Source of the DNA: Nicotiana tabacum
Lineage: Eukaryota > Streptophyta > Magnoliopsida > Solanales > Solanaceae
Direction: 5' to 3'
Assembly (NCBI RefSeq): GCF_000715075.1
Contig: NC_134094.1
Location: 79,336,120-79,400,119, forward strand
DNA length: 64,000 nucleotides
The translations under genes and the position numbers were made by a program. The notes under the pieces are model-generated. The model was not told the origin of the DNA, did no database searches, and worked only from the letters and a program-made list of their open reading frames with translations. Positions within the stretch are counted from its first letter, which is position 1. Each line of letters starts with the position of its first letter. This document shows, one piece after another, positions 11,931-23,958 of this stretch.

Positions 11931-12210
11931 TACCTAAAGGCCTCAACTTGAAAGATTGTGCACTTGTAACATTCTCTAGGTTATTTAATATGTTTTGGTG
12001 TTTTAGGGATTCCAGTAAGTGCTTTAAAAATGCATTGCTATATTGATGGGTAGACCAAGACAAAACAAGTGTCTTTCTTTGTGTTAGTTTTTGGGGCTTG
12101 GGTCCACCCATTATGGATGTCTAAATTAAACCATCACAATAACTGCCAAATGTGAAGGGGAGATCACCTACATAAGAAAATAAGTGAATGTAAAACTTTG
12201 CAAATGGGTG
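11931..12210. other. Sequence between the dUTPase remnant and the solo LTR
   Basis: Probably contains the former 3' UTR of the dUTPase copy directly after its stop codon. No other feature is recognised. It ends in GGGTG (12206-12210), the left target duplication of the next element. Confidence 0.4.
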
Positions 12211-13584
12211 TGTTGATGTTGGGCATATTCTTATATGTTTTAATGTTGTTTTATTCATGTTTTAACCGTTTTTTGGTGCTATTTGGTCTTTAAAATACCC
12301 AACATGCGATAATTATTGGTTTTATGACTAATTAAGTTGTATGTGATGACTTAGGATGTTTGGAGTGCAAAAATTTGAAGAAAAGATGCTCTAGCTATAT
12401 GAGAAGAGGGTGGATGCGTCACATCCAACCTTGCAAAAAAGGCTAGTTGGTTCACCCTTAGCAGTGAAGTCGGGAGAAGGCATCCACCTTAGCATCCGCG
12501 CCTGGGCACAGCAAGGTTGAGGGAACAGAGGGTGGATGAACAGAGGGTGGACGGAAGCATCCACCCCAGTATTCGATGCTGATAAGTTCAAGCTGAGGTG
12601 GACGCGAAGCATCCACCCCAGCATCAATCCCTAAAGCTGATTCGGAAAAGGAAAAGGGAAACTTTGGCCCACGACTTTTGTATGCAATATATAAGTCAAA
12701 AACGCCTCTTTTAAGGCATCGAACACACTTTTTGAAGGGGATTCGACCGAGGGAGAGAAAAGAGCCGTCGTGGAGGCCGTATTTCATCTTCTTCCGCCAA
12801 CTTAGTAATTTTTATATTTCTTTGTATGATTTGTTATTTGGCTAATATGTCTATGTGGAGCTAAACTTCACGTTCTAGGGTTGTGGTTCTTTCATGACTA
12901 TTATTATTCGAATATTGATTTTTTCTTTCTTGATTTATTATATTGGTTTATTTATTTAATCTCGCGCTTAATTATTTGATTGTTTGATCACCAATTCAAT
13001 ATTATCTACGAATCTAGAATTGAACTCGAAAGTGAAAATTCTAGATTGCACATAGGATTGAGTAGAGCAAGTTCTTGAACCTGGGCATCAGGGAACGGAT
13101 TCGCGGTTAGTATAGATATATACCTAATTGCCTTGCTTGGTTGATGTTAAGGAATTATAAATGCGTTCTTGCTAGTTCTAATTCCATACACATATAGGCG
13201 TTAGGTTAGCTTGAATAGGCGAGTAAGAACTCGACAGATTCTTATGCACAATATTAACCCCGTCAACCAATAAACTAGATGAATTAGTTAGTCAATTCAA
13301 TTGAAGAATACAATAGGAATGTTAGACAGCCCATAACTCTGGATCGTTTTCATTACATTGATAACATAAAAATCTACACTTCCTTTGTTCAGAGTTCATT
13401 ATTTATTTTCTTTTAAGTTTAATTAGATCAGAGTCATATACTTCTAGGTTTAACTCTTGTTTATATAATTAGGATAGTCTAATTTAGTTAATAGTTTATC
13501 ACAAGTTCTCGTGGGTTCGACACTCACCTTATCACTTTATTACTTGACGATCGCGTATACTTGCGTGTGCGTTTGGCTGCAACA
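12211..13584 (+). repeat. Solo LTR related to the element at 1-4717
   Basis: A 1374-bp unit starting TGTTG and ending CAACA, flanked by GGGTG (12206-12210) and GTGTG (13585-13589), a 4/5 target duplication. From about 12780 to the end it is homologous, inverted, to 3453-4190 of the left element, including the shared inner end CGTGTGCGTTTGGCTGCAACA-type sequence. The outer part differs, so this is a sister subfamily. No primer site or internal region follows, so it is a recombined solo LTR. The outer half holds several copies of GCATCCACC/GGTGGATG words (12400-12620). Confidence 0.85.
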
Positions 13585-14457
13585 GTGTGACATTTAGGTT
13601 GTGAAATTTCCACTTTTGAAGATTTCCTTGAGGGATTCAAGTGTTGGTTTGTGCTTTACCTTGTGTTTAAGAGGAACAAGTTCGTTCTTCTTTCTAGAGC
13701 ATTTTTTCCAAATCTCTGGCAACTCCTAGTGAATGATATGATACCTCAGTTGACAGCCCTTTGGTTTCCTTTAAATAGTGAACATTCACCTTTGCTTATT
13801 TTCTGGGGCGTAGGCCTATGTTTCCAGAGCATGATATTAGTATTCCTCCAACTGCAGCTCCTCTTTACTTGACGGTGAATTTTTGGTAGTGGCCACTTAG
13901 AAGAAGTGCAAGGCTTGCTTGATCATGACAGTTAGTATCATTTAGGCAAATTGACTTAAGAACTGTCCATATTTGAGATGAGGGGATTCAAGACGTCTTT
14001 CCAAGTTTAATCCAGATTTCATAGTCATGCTTTCCGAAGATGGTGGTATCTAGACCAACTAGCATACACTTAGATTAATTTATCAGACATCCTATAAACC
14101 ACAAGGCAAGCATATCTGCGCACAAAGATAGGAGCAGCTGATGGGATCAAAAGAGGTTGTTGCTCTTATTCCTCAACCAATCGGTCATTTTCTTGGGACT
14201 TTGTTGTGTTCCCTTTCCTCCAATACAGACATTTATAAATGTTTATGGTTACCTCCAGAAGCAGGTGTCTTGATCTTCTCTTTAGCTCCAAAATTGCTTC
14301 ATTATCATTTTAGTCCAATAACAGTTGGTTTTTTTTGTTCCTTTCAGCTCTATCTAATTGTGGTGGGGGTCTGGGGATGATGAGGGTGAGAGCAGGAGAA
14401 GCAAACTTGCTTTTTCACTAAGTTCTATTCTGGTGTAGATACAGGGTGAATTTGTTG
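13585..14457. other. Downstream spacer and 3' UTR of the PP2C gene
   Basis: The part nearest 14457 should be 3' UTR of the minus-strand PP2C gene. A 73-codon plus-strand frame at 13651-13872 lacks recognisable motifs and is not called. Nothing else is identified. Confidence 0.45.
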
Positions 14458-16363
14458 TCACAAGGGAGAAGAATGAAAAAAGAGTACAATAGCTGAAATA
14501 TCATCCATAGCTATTCCTCTCCTCTTGTGTCTCCAGGCACAGCCAGCCGATTGCACCAAACGTTTAGCGGCTTTTGCCCTCTCTGGGGTCGATGACACAA
14601 TTTGTACTGCCTCTTGGTTGGAAATAACATCCCAAACCTGCACAAAGGAATAAAAGTTAACATTTAGTTAGATTCAAAGAAATATTTTATGCAGTTAAAA
14701 GGTAGACAATTTGAAGCATATACAAGAGACAGTTTATTTAGTACAATAACTTTTATCCTACTAATCTAACCTTTTAATGCAGTTTACATTTCACCAGTGA
14801 GCATTAAGTGGCCATCATGGATGATTACTGATTAGTGCCAGCCTATTTATGCTTAGAATTTCTATCCTACCTACTTCTCTTTGGCCCTACTTAAGGAATA
14901 TGCTACTATCTGTGACGAATACATCGTTGTCATAGCATAAGATTAAGGCCAGACATACCCCATCCGTTGCCAGCACAACAAATTGATCTTTGCTTGTGAT
15001 ATATCTTTCAATCACGTCAGGAACAGAAGTTAGTCCGAAATCCTTAACACAGTAGTCTCCAAAAGCTCTAGAGATAGCCAATCCGGGGGATTCGTCTTCA
15101 GGCAGCCATAACCGGTGCACCCCAGGTTCATCGTCCAAGCAAAATACTCTGCCATTGCACTGCTTTATCCGTTCAGCTTCCTCTGTAATCAACATACAGG
15201 CCATAGTGAATCATCTGGTATTTAATACATCAGAGAGCAGAAAAGAGAGCAATATAGAGGAGAATTTATTGGTAGAGAGTGTTTTAAACCGAGCCTATCC
15301 GGTACGAATCTGGATTAGTAGGGCCAGTAAATTTCAAGTATGGGATACCTAGAAAGAAAAAGAAAGTATAGAGGAGGACTTACGAGGTAGATTAGGCTTG
15401 AAATCCTTAGTGAGCTGAACTGGCACCAAGTTGCCATCTTCAGACATGGTGGCCAATACAGCGCGTGAGTCGCCAACATTCGCTATAAAAAGAGCCTCAC
15501 CCTGCAAAACAAAAACTTGGATGATTGAGCAACTTCTGTAGATGAAAAATCAACTCCAGAAGATATGATGCTAGCTAGAATCAACAGGTTACATAAAAGG
15601 ATAAGGAAGAATAATCTAAGAATGTTGGGTGAAATTATGAACAAGGTAAAATTATTCTTAAAAAAGCCATGACTGGCTAATATCATCAAAAGAACTACTG
15701 GTATTACCTGTCTGAGTATTGTCAAAGAAGTGGTACCACTGTAGAATGAATCAATCTTAGGATGTTGTTCCAGCTCGTGATCTACAGCAGCACATGCCTT
15801 GGTGTAGGAATGCTTCCAAATATCGAATTTATCAGAATCCAAATCGAAATCTGAATCAGTTGAAGCCTCGGACAGAATTTCCTGCCAATTGGAAAGCAGA
15901 GATGATGGCATTGAATCTCGAACACACTTCGCCACGAAATGGCCCCATGGACCATGCCCATCAAATACTCCACAGAATATCATGTCTTCTTGGCATCCAA
16001 ATTCCTGCCATGAGCAAGAATCAAAAGGCATTGCCATGAGCTAATATTGAACAAAGAGGAAGACTTATGAGAGAAAAACCATAAATTGGCCAACTGCGGA
16101 AGAAAGAATACCTCCCAAACAATGACGCAATCTTGATTCACTCCTTTTTCTCCTCTCTTAGAGAAGACAGAAGCTAAATTCTTAGAACCATCAACATTGA
16201 CAGTCCCTGAAGACCTTAATATAAAATCATTTTTCTTGGCTCCTTTAGCCATAGCTTCTGCAGCCTCTGTTCCATTGTAATTCCCATTCCCGGAGTTTTC
16301 CCTTCCTTTTTTCAATGATAGAGATCTTGCCAATCCATTAAACATGGAAGAAAAATGCCCCAT
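14458..16363 (-). CDS. Clade E (EGR-type) protein phosphatase 2C, 356 aa
   Basis: Five exons on the minus strand: 16363-16112, 16004-15708, 15501-15384, 15182-14959 and 14637-14458. All introns are GT/AG and total CDS is 1071 bases without a stop. PP2C motifs are complete: GEKGVNQD and VFDGHGPWGHFVA (metal-binding Asp), YSGTT, IANVGDSRAVL, ISRAFGDYCVKD, VLATDG joined to VWDV across the last intron, and a C-terminal MDDISAIVLF. It is a Mg/Mn-dependent Ser/Thr phosphatase. The order and wording match Arabidopsis EGR1/EGR2, which restrain growth under water deficit at the plasma membrane. MGHFSS at the N-terminus is a good N-myristoylation site (Gly2, Ser6). Length matches that family. Intact and probably functional; orthology is by recall. 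Confidence 0.95.
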
Positions 16364-17365
16364 TTCAAGCTTCGTTACACCCTGCAGTGAAAGGTAAAAA
16401 TTTACAATCAGATTTCATGTTCTTTATATATGTTATATTAAGTAGAAGTTGGATAATGTCAGCTGAGATAAAGAAGGGGTGTAATCTGACTCAGAAATAT
16501 TAGAATCCAACTAATGTTTTAAAACATACAACAATCCAAAAATGATGAATCCGGAAGGGATAAAATTAAAACATTGAACAACCTTTTGGTCCTTTTAGCA
16601 GTGCAACAAAAGCAGAAAATTATTCAAACTCTTAGATGGAATTTCCAACAACAGAAAATCTCAGAGAATGAACTGATACCCCAAGTTGAATTTCCCCATA
16701 GAATCCCTCCCAGTCAAATACTGTATGACTAGACAAAGACAACTGCTTAAAACTTTAACAAGCTTCTTCCACTTCCCTTCTACTGAATCAAATTGAGCAG
16801 ATTAACACAGAATGGAACAATCTCATTCAACAAATGAGACACAAATTGTTAGAAAGATGTCAGACCATGCGTAAGCGAGAAAACAAAGTCCAGTTTTTTT
16901 TTTTTCTGTAGTCCACTTTCAAAGAAGCAAAATCCAACAGAAATGTAAACTGTTCCACTAACTAGATTACACCCATACTTAATCAAAACGGGATAAAAAG
17001 GAAAAGCTTGTTCAGGACCTTTTGTTTTCTGGCGAAATATGGTCTGAGAAATGAGTTTTTGAAAAGACAAGAGACTTATTTACAGCTGAAAAGCTGACAG
17101 TGATAGCCAAAATGGATCACAATGCTTAAGAGGGTAATTTGATTAGATCTTTATACGGGAGAAGAAGACAACAAATATGAGATTTTTCGTATAATATCTG
17201 ACATACACAAAGGGTACTTTGTACTACTATAATATATTATCCTTTAGAACAAATTAAAATATAAAAGGAAATTTCTGTAAACTCTACATCTATTGTATAA
17301 TGTCAACTTTAGACTTGGATTTTGTCCAGGTTTTACTTGGGCATTTAATTATCCTACCATCGGGC
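16364..17365 (-). promoter_or_regulatory. 5' UTR, probable 5' UTR intron and promoter of the PP2C gene
   Basis: Upstream of the PP2C start codon the minus strand reads ...CACTGCAG, GGTGTAACGAAGCTTGAA, then ATG. This gives a good 3' splice site with the exon starting at 16381, so the 5' UTR is probably split. The upstream UTR exon and transcription start cannot be placed by eye. The LTR at 17366 lies about 1 kb from the start codon, so the Copia insertion bounds or interrupts the promoter. Confidence 0.5.
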
Positions 17366-17873
17366 TGTAGAAAATTAGAAGAAAGTTAGAACGATTCTTT
17401 CTTCTTGATATGCTAATGTTCGGTACAATGTGTATGTTTATACAAGTATTTGAAAGATAAGAAAGAATAATTACAACTATATTTAATTAGAAGTCTTTAA
17501 TTCCTATATGTTTGTCCATAATCACATGTATTTGCCCATAACTCTAGTTGTAACTTATATTTGGATAAGAAAGTTCTGGAAGGTTTGAGTGTCTTTCAGC
17601 TATATCCAATATGCTACATTGAAGTGGACTGGATTTGGACTGCAGTAATAAGCCCAGTTCTTTAATTGTATTGGGTTGCTGATTTATATTTTGTGTATTT
17701 GTCTCAAATGTGTGTTGTGTTTGATAGGCCTATGTATGATAGGGTATGATCTTTTATTTTCTAGATCATTCGACAGACCACTTGGTTCTTTCTCTTTCTT
17801 CGTCTTTGACTGTATCGCCTCCTTCTTCCCCACTTTAGAGTTTAAGTTGTGTGAAGAAGATTCTGGTCCAACA
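17366..17873 (-). repeat. Copia 3' LTR
   Basis: Plus-strand ends TGTAGAAAATTAG and CTGGTCCAACA; 508 bp, same length as the 5' LTR at 22441-22948 with no indel seen between them. The polypurine tract lies immediately inside it. Confidence 0.95.
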
Positions 17874-17884
17874 CCCCCCCTCAA
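17874..17884 (-). other. Copia polypurine tract
   Basis: On the minus strand TTGAGGGGGG directly precedes the LTR start TGTTGGACC. This is the expected position for plus-strand priming. Confidence 0.8.
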
Positions 17885-18048
17885 GTTGGAGGGGTGAGAA
17901 AGCACACCCAACTTGGAAATGATTGAGTGGTGTAGAGGTCCAGAAAAGGGTTTAGTAAATATATCTGCGAGCTGAGATGTCGAAGGAACAAACGATAAAG
18001 AGATCAAGCCGGCGAGGAACTGTTGACGGACGAAGTGACAATCAATTT

Positions 18049-18690
18049 TTACGTGCTTCGTCCGTTCGTAGAAGACTCGTTTTTTGCTATGTGAATAGCC
18101 GCCTGGCTATCAGAATGAAGAGAAACTGGCAAAGAGAGGGGAACTGAGACATTTGTGAGAAGGCGTACAAGCCATGTGAGTTCTGCAACGACCTTCTTCA
18201 TAGATCGGTACTCGGCCTCTGCAGAAGATAGGGAGAGTGAAGATTGTTTCTTTGATTTCCATGAAACAGGGGATCCTCCGAGGTTGATGTAAAAGCCACT
18301 TACTGAGCGACGTGTCTCCGGACAGGACCCCCAATCCGAGTCACAAAAGGTGAGCAATTGAAAAGAGGGGTCTGAATTCATAAAGAGCACAAGCCCCGGT
18401 GAAGATAGCAAATATCGGAGACATCATAAGGCAGCATCAAAATGAGGTCGACGCGGGCTTTATATATATTGGCTCAGATGCTGAACGACGAATGAGAGGT
18501 CAGGGCGAGTATGGGTTAAAAAATTGAGCTTGCCTAATAGTCGCCTGTAGATTGTTGGATCATGAAGAGGCTCACCAACATCGGCACGAAGCTTGCAACT
18601 AGGGTTTAAAGGAGATGAAGCTGGACGTGAATCAAGGACATCAAATTCAGAAAGAAGGTCTAAGGTGAACTTTCTCTGACTGATAATTAG
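18049..18690 (-). pseudogene. Copia RNase H and connection domain, frameshifted
   Basis: The frame at 18411-18049 carries [35 protein letters not shown] and [14 protein letters not shown], the RNase H core with its catalytic Asp and Glu residues. It is out of frame with the RT segment ending at 18687. The intervening bases still read, in pieces, as the family's connection region with a stop just after 18690. Confidence 0.88.
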
Positions 18691-20294
18691 TCCCTGTTTT
18701 TCTCGTAATATTTCCTTCCGAGAAAATAACTAGCCTCTCCAAGATCTTTAACTTTGAATTCTGAATTAAGAAATGATTTTAGACTAGAAAGCTCTGTAAG
18801 ATCATCACCCATTAGAAGTATGTTATCTACATAAATAGCAACAATAGAAATTCCAGAAGCTGTCTTTTTGAAAAATAAGGAATAGTCGTTAAGAGAATGG
18901 GAATAGCCTTTGAAATTGAGGGCACCAGTAAGTCTTGTGTACCACTGACGTGAAGCCTGTTTAAGTCCATATAAGAACTTTTTTAGTCTGCAAACATGGT
19001 TAGTGGAAGGTGAAGTTATTCCTGATGGAAATCTCATGTATACCTCTTCTTGTAGATCACCATTAAGAAATGCGTTATTGACATCTAATTGAAATAATTT
19101 CCAATTCATTTTGACTGCGACTGCTAAAATGCATCTAACAGTGGTCATTTTGACTACTGGACTGAAAGTCTCATTGTAATCGATTCCTTCCCTTTGTATG
19201 TCCCCTCGGATAACTAGTCGAGTCTTGAACCTTTCAATACTACCATCAGATCTATACTTAACCTTATAGACCCATTTACATGGTAAAGGTTTCTTTCCTT
19301 TTGGTAATTCAACTATTTCCCAAGTTTGGTTGGCCTCCAAGGCTTGAAGTTCTGTAGCCATTGCATCCTGCCAACAGGGATGTAAAGCTACTTGGGAGAA
19401 GTTTGTAGGTTCAATGATGTGAGAAATAGAGGTGAGAAGTGATTGATTTGTAGGAGAAAGGTCTGTGAAAGGTATGGTAGTAGGTGAGACCGGTGCTGCA
19501 AAACACAAATCTGTTAGAGCAGTCAAGTACACAGCATTACACACATAATATGCCAGATAAGATAGTAGATTGTGGTCCCTAGTGGATCTCCTTAGTGCAG
19601 GTTGAAGGGGAGTAGGAGATAGAGAAGAAGTGATCCTGGAGAAAGGAGATAAAATAGGAGTTGTTCTAGGTGATGCTATTAAAGGAGGGAGAGTAGAAAT
19701 AAGACTGAATTCTGAAGAAGAAGAAGGGTGATTAGTCTGGAGGAAATAGTGAGTTTGGTCGGATATAGTAGAAACTTCTTTAGGGAAAATGAGTGGTTCA
19801 CGTGTAGGAGAAGAAAAAAGGAATATATCCTCATAAAAAATTACATTTCTAGAAATGTAAATTATTCTAGATTGAAGATCTAATAGTTTGTATCCTTTCT
19901 TTCCAAAGGGATATCCTAGAAATGCACATTTGACTGATCTAGATTGAAGTTTTGATTTGTGATGAGGTAAAGTAGAAGCATAACATAGGCAACCAAAATA
20001 TTTTAAAAAATCATAAGTTGGATATTTTCCAAAAAGGACTTCAAAAGGTGTTTTGAAATTAAGCACTCTAGAAGGAAATCTATTGATTAAAAAGGTAGCA
20101 GTTAACAAACAATCACCCCAATACATAGTAGGGAGAGCAGACTGAAATAATAGAGCCCTACATGTCTCTAGAAGATATTTGTGTTTTTGTTCAACCACTC
20201 CATTTTGTTGTGGGGTAGCAACACAAGAAGTTTGATGAAGGATTCCATTAGAGGAGAAATTTTTTGAAAAAATGGATGCTGATCCTAATTCCAA
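18687..20294 (-). pseudogene. Copia integrase C-terminal part plus reverse transcriptase
   Basis: 535 codons. Residues 25-70 hold the integrase end ([11 protein letters not shown], then [20 protein letters not shown]). A spacer follows, then RT from about residue 330 ([55 protein letters not shown]). The catalytic YVDD box reads YVDN ([12 protein letters not shown]), losing the second Asp, so RT should be inactive even where the frame is open. The integrase second Asp region just upstream reads RSNNALELG rather than RSDNA. Both are G-to-A changes on the coding strand. Confidence 0.92.
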
Positions 20295-20333
20295 GGCATT
20301 ATTTGAACGAATGATTTTAACTTTTCTTGCAAA

Positions 20334-20660
20334 CTACCTTTCCACCATTGCTATGAAAGATTGTAAGACTGAAAAAGCATTGCTTTTTGTTCTTAAAAGA
20401 TAAGTCCAAGTTCCTCTACTATAGCCATCTACTCTGGTCAAGAAGTATATATAATTATCATGAGTTGGTACCTTGTAGGGTCCCCAGGTATCAACATGAA
20501 TAAGTTGAAAAATTGAACTTGTGTTGATATTGCTTGAATGGAAAGGTATTTTTGTCTGCCTAGCTTGAGAACATATATCACAAGGAACATTAAACTTGGT
20601 TAGAGAAGAAAACTGAAAACTGGATATATTTTGCATACTAGATAGAGGCATATGCCCCAA
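20334..20660 (-). pseudogene. Copia integrase core segment
   Basis: Same reading frame as 18687-20294 but cut off by a TAG stop near 20333. Contains the pre-integrase CDICSQARQTK zinc-binding end and the first catalytic Asp in HVDTWGPYKVPTHD. Confidence 0.88.
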
Positions 20661-20669
20661 CCTTTTGTG

Positions 20670-21161
20670 TCATAGGCTTACATTAGAACTGACTCTAGCA
20701 GAACAAGAAACTAAATGTGAGACAAGATCTTTCCTAAGGTTATTACAAGCTGGATAAGACTGAAAAGCTGATGGACTTCCATAAGCTAGTCCAGAACTTA
20801 GAGAAGCCGGATTAAGTAGATATAGGCCTTCCTTCACTTCACCAATTATCACTGGCCTCTTCAGTGAAGGGCCCTGCAAGAATGTACCAAAAGATGAGAA
20901 AAGCAAGGTACATATGAGTTGTTGAGTGAGTTTGTGAACTGAAATTAGGTTAAATCTGAAATATGGAACATATAACACATTGTGTAGGGTTAAATCTGGC
21001 AGAACATGTACACTACCAACTTGACTGACCTTAACTTTGTATGAATTTGGGAGATTAACATACAGAGATTTGGTTAGATATTTCACATTGAATAAAATGG
21101 AATATTCAAAAGTCATATATTCTGAAGCCCCTGAATCTATTATCCAGGAGGTAGAATTCAT
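20670..21161 (-). pseudogene. Copia protease and GAG-pre-integrase region
   Basis: Starts with WIIDSGASEYM, the aspartic protease active site (DSGAS intact), followed by the usual LHNVLYVPYFRFNLISVHKL stretch. In the same frame as gag and integrase, with stops between 21161 and 21357 and near 20665. Confidence 0.88.
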
Positions 21162-21356
21162 GTAAGGGAAACAGGAAAGACAATATAGGTTAGGAGCAGT
21201 GATTGTTTTACCAGCACAGTTGGCACTAGTATTTGCATCAGAAATTTGCTCACCCTATTGGCAAACCTTCACCTGTTGAAGAAGCTGGTAGATCTGATTT
21301 AGCTGCTCTTGAGTGATGACTTTGTCTGCTGCATGTCCCTCCAATATGTTGACTGA

Positions 21357-22361
21357 CTAGGTTGTGTTTTCTTCATTCATGATTGCTGCATTGCTGTGAG
21401 GACGTGCTTGATACCTTTTGGATTTGGTGAACTTGAAAGTTGAGGGAAACCCAATGATTCTATAGCATTTGTCAATGAAATGTCCAGGTTTCTTGCAATA
21501 GTTGCATATCAGGTTATGCATCTTTCCTTCAAAAGTGGTTTTGAACTTTCCTTCTCCAGTAGTATATTTCTGAAAAGTGATTTTCTGATTTTGTACCAGG
21601 AAAGCAGTCTCGACTGGGTGTAGTGCAACATAAATTTCCCTTTGCCTCTCATCTTGAATGAGAAGAGAGTATGCTTGATTGACACTAGGAAGAGGAATAA
21701 TCATTAGAATGTTACTCCTTACAGCTGAGTAGGCATCATTAAGCCCCATGAGAAATTGGATGAGCCTACCATCTTGAAAGAATTTGAAAGTTCTGGACTT
21801 GCCTCCACAATCACACTCACAGGTGCAATGCACACAAGTATTCAAGGTATCAAACTCATCCCAAATCCTTTTCACCTTTGTATAATATCCTGCCACATCA
21901 GAGGTGCCTTGTACTAGATCACTCAACTCCTTTTGTAACTGGTAAAGTTGAGCACCATTGCATTGTCCAAATCTGACCTCAAGCTCTTTCCAAATGTCAT
22001 TTGCAGTTTTAGAATAAAGGATATTTTCAGCTATGTCCTGAGACCGAGAGTTCAAAAGCCATGATATAACTATATCATTGCAACGATTCCACTACTTGAA
22101 GTCAGTGGAAGAGGCATCAGGTACAGAATAAGTTTCATCGATAAAACTAAGTTTACTCTTGGCAGAGAGTGCAATGACTATGGCTCTACGCCATCCTCCA
22201 TATCCCTTTCCATCAAAAAGTGAGTTGACAAGAACCATGCCTGGTGAGTCAGATGGATGAAAATAATAGGGATGAGAGGAATCAATAAACACAATAGTGG
22301 GTTGAGAGACTGTGTGAGTTGCAGAAACATTGGAGGAGTCATCTGTGGAATTTGTTTCCAT
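21357..22361 (-). pseudogene. Copia gag
   Basis: The start at 22361 gives METNSTDDSSN. HPSDSPGMVLV and WRRAIVIALSAKSKLSFIDE follow, the N-terminal plant Copia gag domain. One in-frame TAG at about 22092 splits it; the frame then continues to a CCHC zinc knuckle, CNYCKKPGHFIDKC (C-X2-C-X4-H-X4-C), for RNA packaging. The frame is the same as pol, as in single-ORF Copia elements. Confidence 0.9.
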
Positions 22362-22428
22362 TTGAAAAGAGAAAGAAAAAGAGGTTAACTGGAAAAAAAA
22401 ATACAGATTAAGGTTTCAGATAGCAACT

Positions 22429-22440
22429 GCTCTGATACCA
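22429..22440 (-). other. Copia primer binding site (initiator Met tRNA)
   Basis: Minus-strand TGGTATCAGAGC directly abuts the 5' LTR end at 22441. It is complementary to the 3' end of plant initiator tRNA-Met. Confidence 0.93.
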
Positions 22441-22948
22441 TGTAGAAAATTAGAAGAAAGTTAGAACGATTCTTTCTTCTTGATATGCTAATGTTTTGTA
22501 CAATGTGTATGTTTATACAAGTATTTAAAAGAGAAGAAAGGACAACTACAACTATATTTAATTAGAAGTCCCTAATTCCTATGTGTTTGCCCATAATCAC
22601 ATGTATTTGTCCATAACTCTAGTTGTAACTTGCATTTGGATAAGAAAGTTCTGGAAGGTTTGAGTGTCTTTCAGCTATATCCAATATGCTACATTGAAGT
22701 GGACCAGATTTGGGCTGCAGTAATAGGTCCAGTGCTTTATTTGTATTGAGCTGCTGATTTATGTTTTGTGTATTTGGCCCAAATGTGTGTTGTGTCTGAT
22801 AGGCCCATGTATGATAGGGTATGATCTTTTATTTTCTAGATCATTCGACAGACCACTTGGTTCTTTCTCTTTCTTCGGCTTCGACTGTATCGCCTCCTTC
22901 TTCCTCACTTCAGAGTTTAGGTTGTGTGAAGAAGATTCTGGTCCAACA
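22441..22948 (-). repeat. Copia 5' LTR
   Basis: 508 bp with TG...CA ends, partner of 17366-17873. Minus-strand start TGTTGGACCAGAATC. Followed outside by TGGGC. Confidence 0.95.
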
Positions 22949-22953
22949 TGGGC

Positions 22954-23296
22954 ATTCCCTTGATTTTTTATTTTTTTTTCAAATTTAAAGTGCTAGTACT
23001 AGAGATATGAAGCTCCCAGCATATACTTCTACTTATTATAGAGATATAAGACTTTGTAATAGTTTACCATAAACATTTTTTCTGAATAATAATGAAGAAA
23101 TTATGATTGTTGGTACAGATTATGTATTCTTTTTTTCTTTTTCTGTATTGTGTAATTCGAGATTAAGGATGATAGAACACCTTATCAAGAAATTATTGAG
23201 TTTTTACTTATACAAGAATATCAAACAACTATATTATTTAAAAAATCATCTCTATAAATAAAGCTATTTATGTATACATGTATCAAAATTGATGCC
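22954..23296. other. Spacer, nothing recognised
   Basis: AT-rich DNA between the Copia element and a MITE; no open frame or repeat identified. Confidence 0.5.
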
Positions 23297-23304
23297 TTTC
23301 AGAT

Positions 23305-23950
23305 AGGGGTGGGCTTTCGGGCAATTCGGATTGAATATGAAAATTTCGGTTTGAATTTTTGATTTTCGGATTTAAGAAATAATAATCCAAATCCAATCCA
23401 AATAAGCTCGGATTGGATCGGATTTTTTAAGTTCGATTTCGGATTAATCGGTTTGGATATTTTGGATTTTCGGTTTTGAGTTTGTATCTTCTTTTTACAA
23501 AAATAAATATCCAAACGAAGTACTCATGTTATATTGCCTGAAAAGTTCCTTATTTTCACTGCAATCATCCAAATAAAGTATTCAAATAATGAAATTATTA
23601 TTAAAAAAATGCAACAAAGACATTAATACGGTGGATAAGAAGTAGCAATAATAAAACCATGTCCAAATTGAAAGTATTCTGACAGTAACTTAGTAATTAA
23701 TATTGAATATATGGGATAATATTTAATGGGTAAGGTATTGAATTTATTATTATGGATAATGGACTAAATATAAAGTATAAAATTTTAGAATTTTTGGATA
23801 TCAAAAAATTCGAAGTACCAAACCAATATCCAACCCGAAATTCAAAAATTTAATCCAAAATTCAATCCGTAATTTAAAAATCCAAACCAAAAATTCAAAA
23901 AATTCGGATTTCGGTTTGAATTTTGGGTTTGTCCAAACTATGCCCACTCC
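23305..23950. mobile_element. hAT-like MITE with AGGGGTGGGC ends
   Basis: Left end AGGGGTGGGC, right end GCCCACTCC. Inside each end are CGGTTTGAATTTT-type words in mirror arrangement, and the middle is AATCCAAA/TTTGGATT-rich. Flanks TTTCAGAT (23297-23304) and TTTCTGAC (23951-23958) match at 6 of 8 positions, consistent with an old 8-bp hAT duplication. No transposase. Confidence 0.7.
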
Positions 23951-23958
23951 TTTCTGAC

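Larger units (their letters stand above)
17366..22948 (-). mobile_element. Full-length, inactive Ty1/Copia retrotransposon
   Basis: 5583 bp with two LTRs of exactly 508 bp, a Met-tRNA primer site, a polypurine tract and gag-protease-integrase-RT-RNase H in Copia order on the minus strand. Flanks are CGGGC (17361-17365) and TGGGC (22949-22953), a 4/5 target duplication whose mismatch is C to T. By hand count the LTRs differ at about 33 of 508 positions (about 6.5%), mostly transitions, so the insertion is not recent. The coding region has several stops and one frameshift. Confidence 0.95.

Noticed and set aside
13651..13872. Leucine- and phenylalanine-rich 73-codon frame
   Set aside because: Hydrophobic composition comes from T-rich DNA; no family recognised and no clear gene context.
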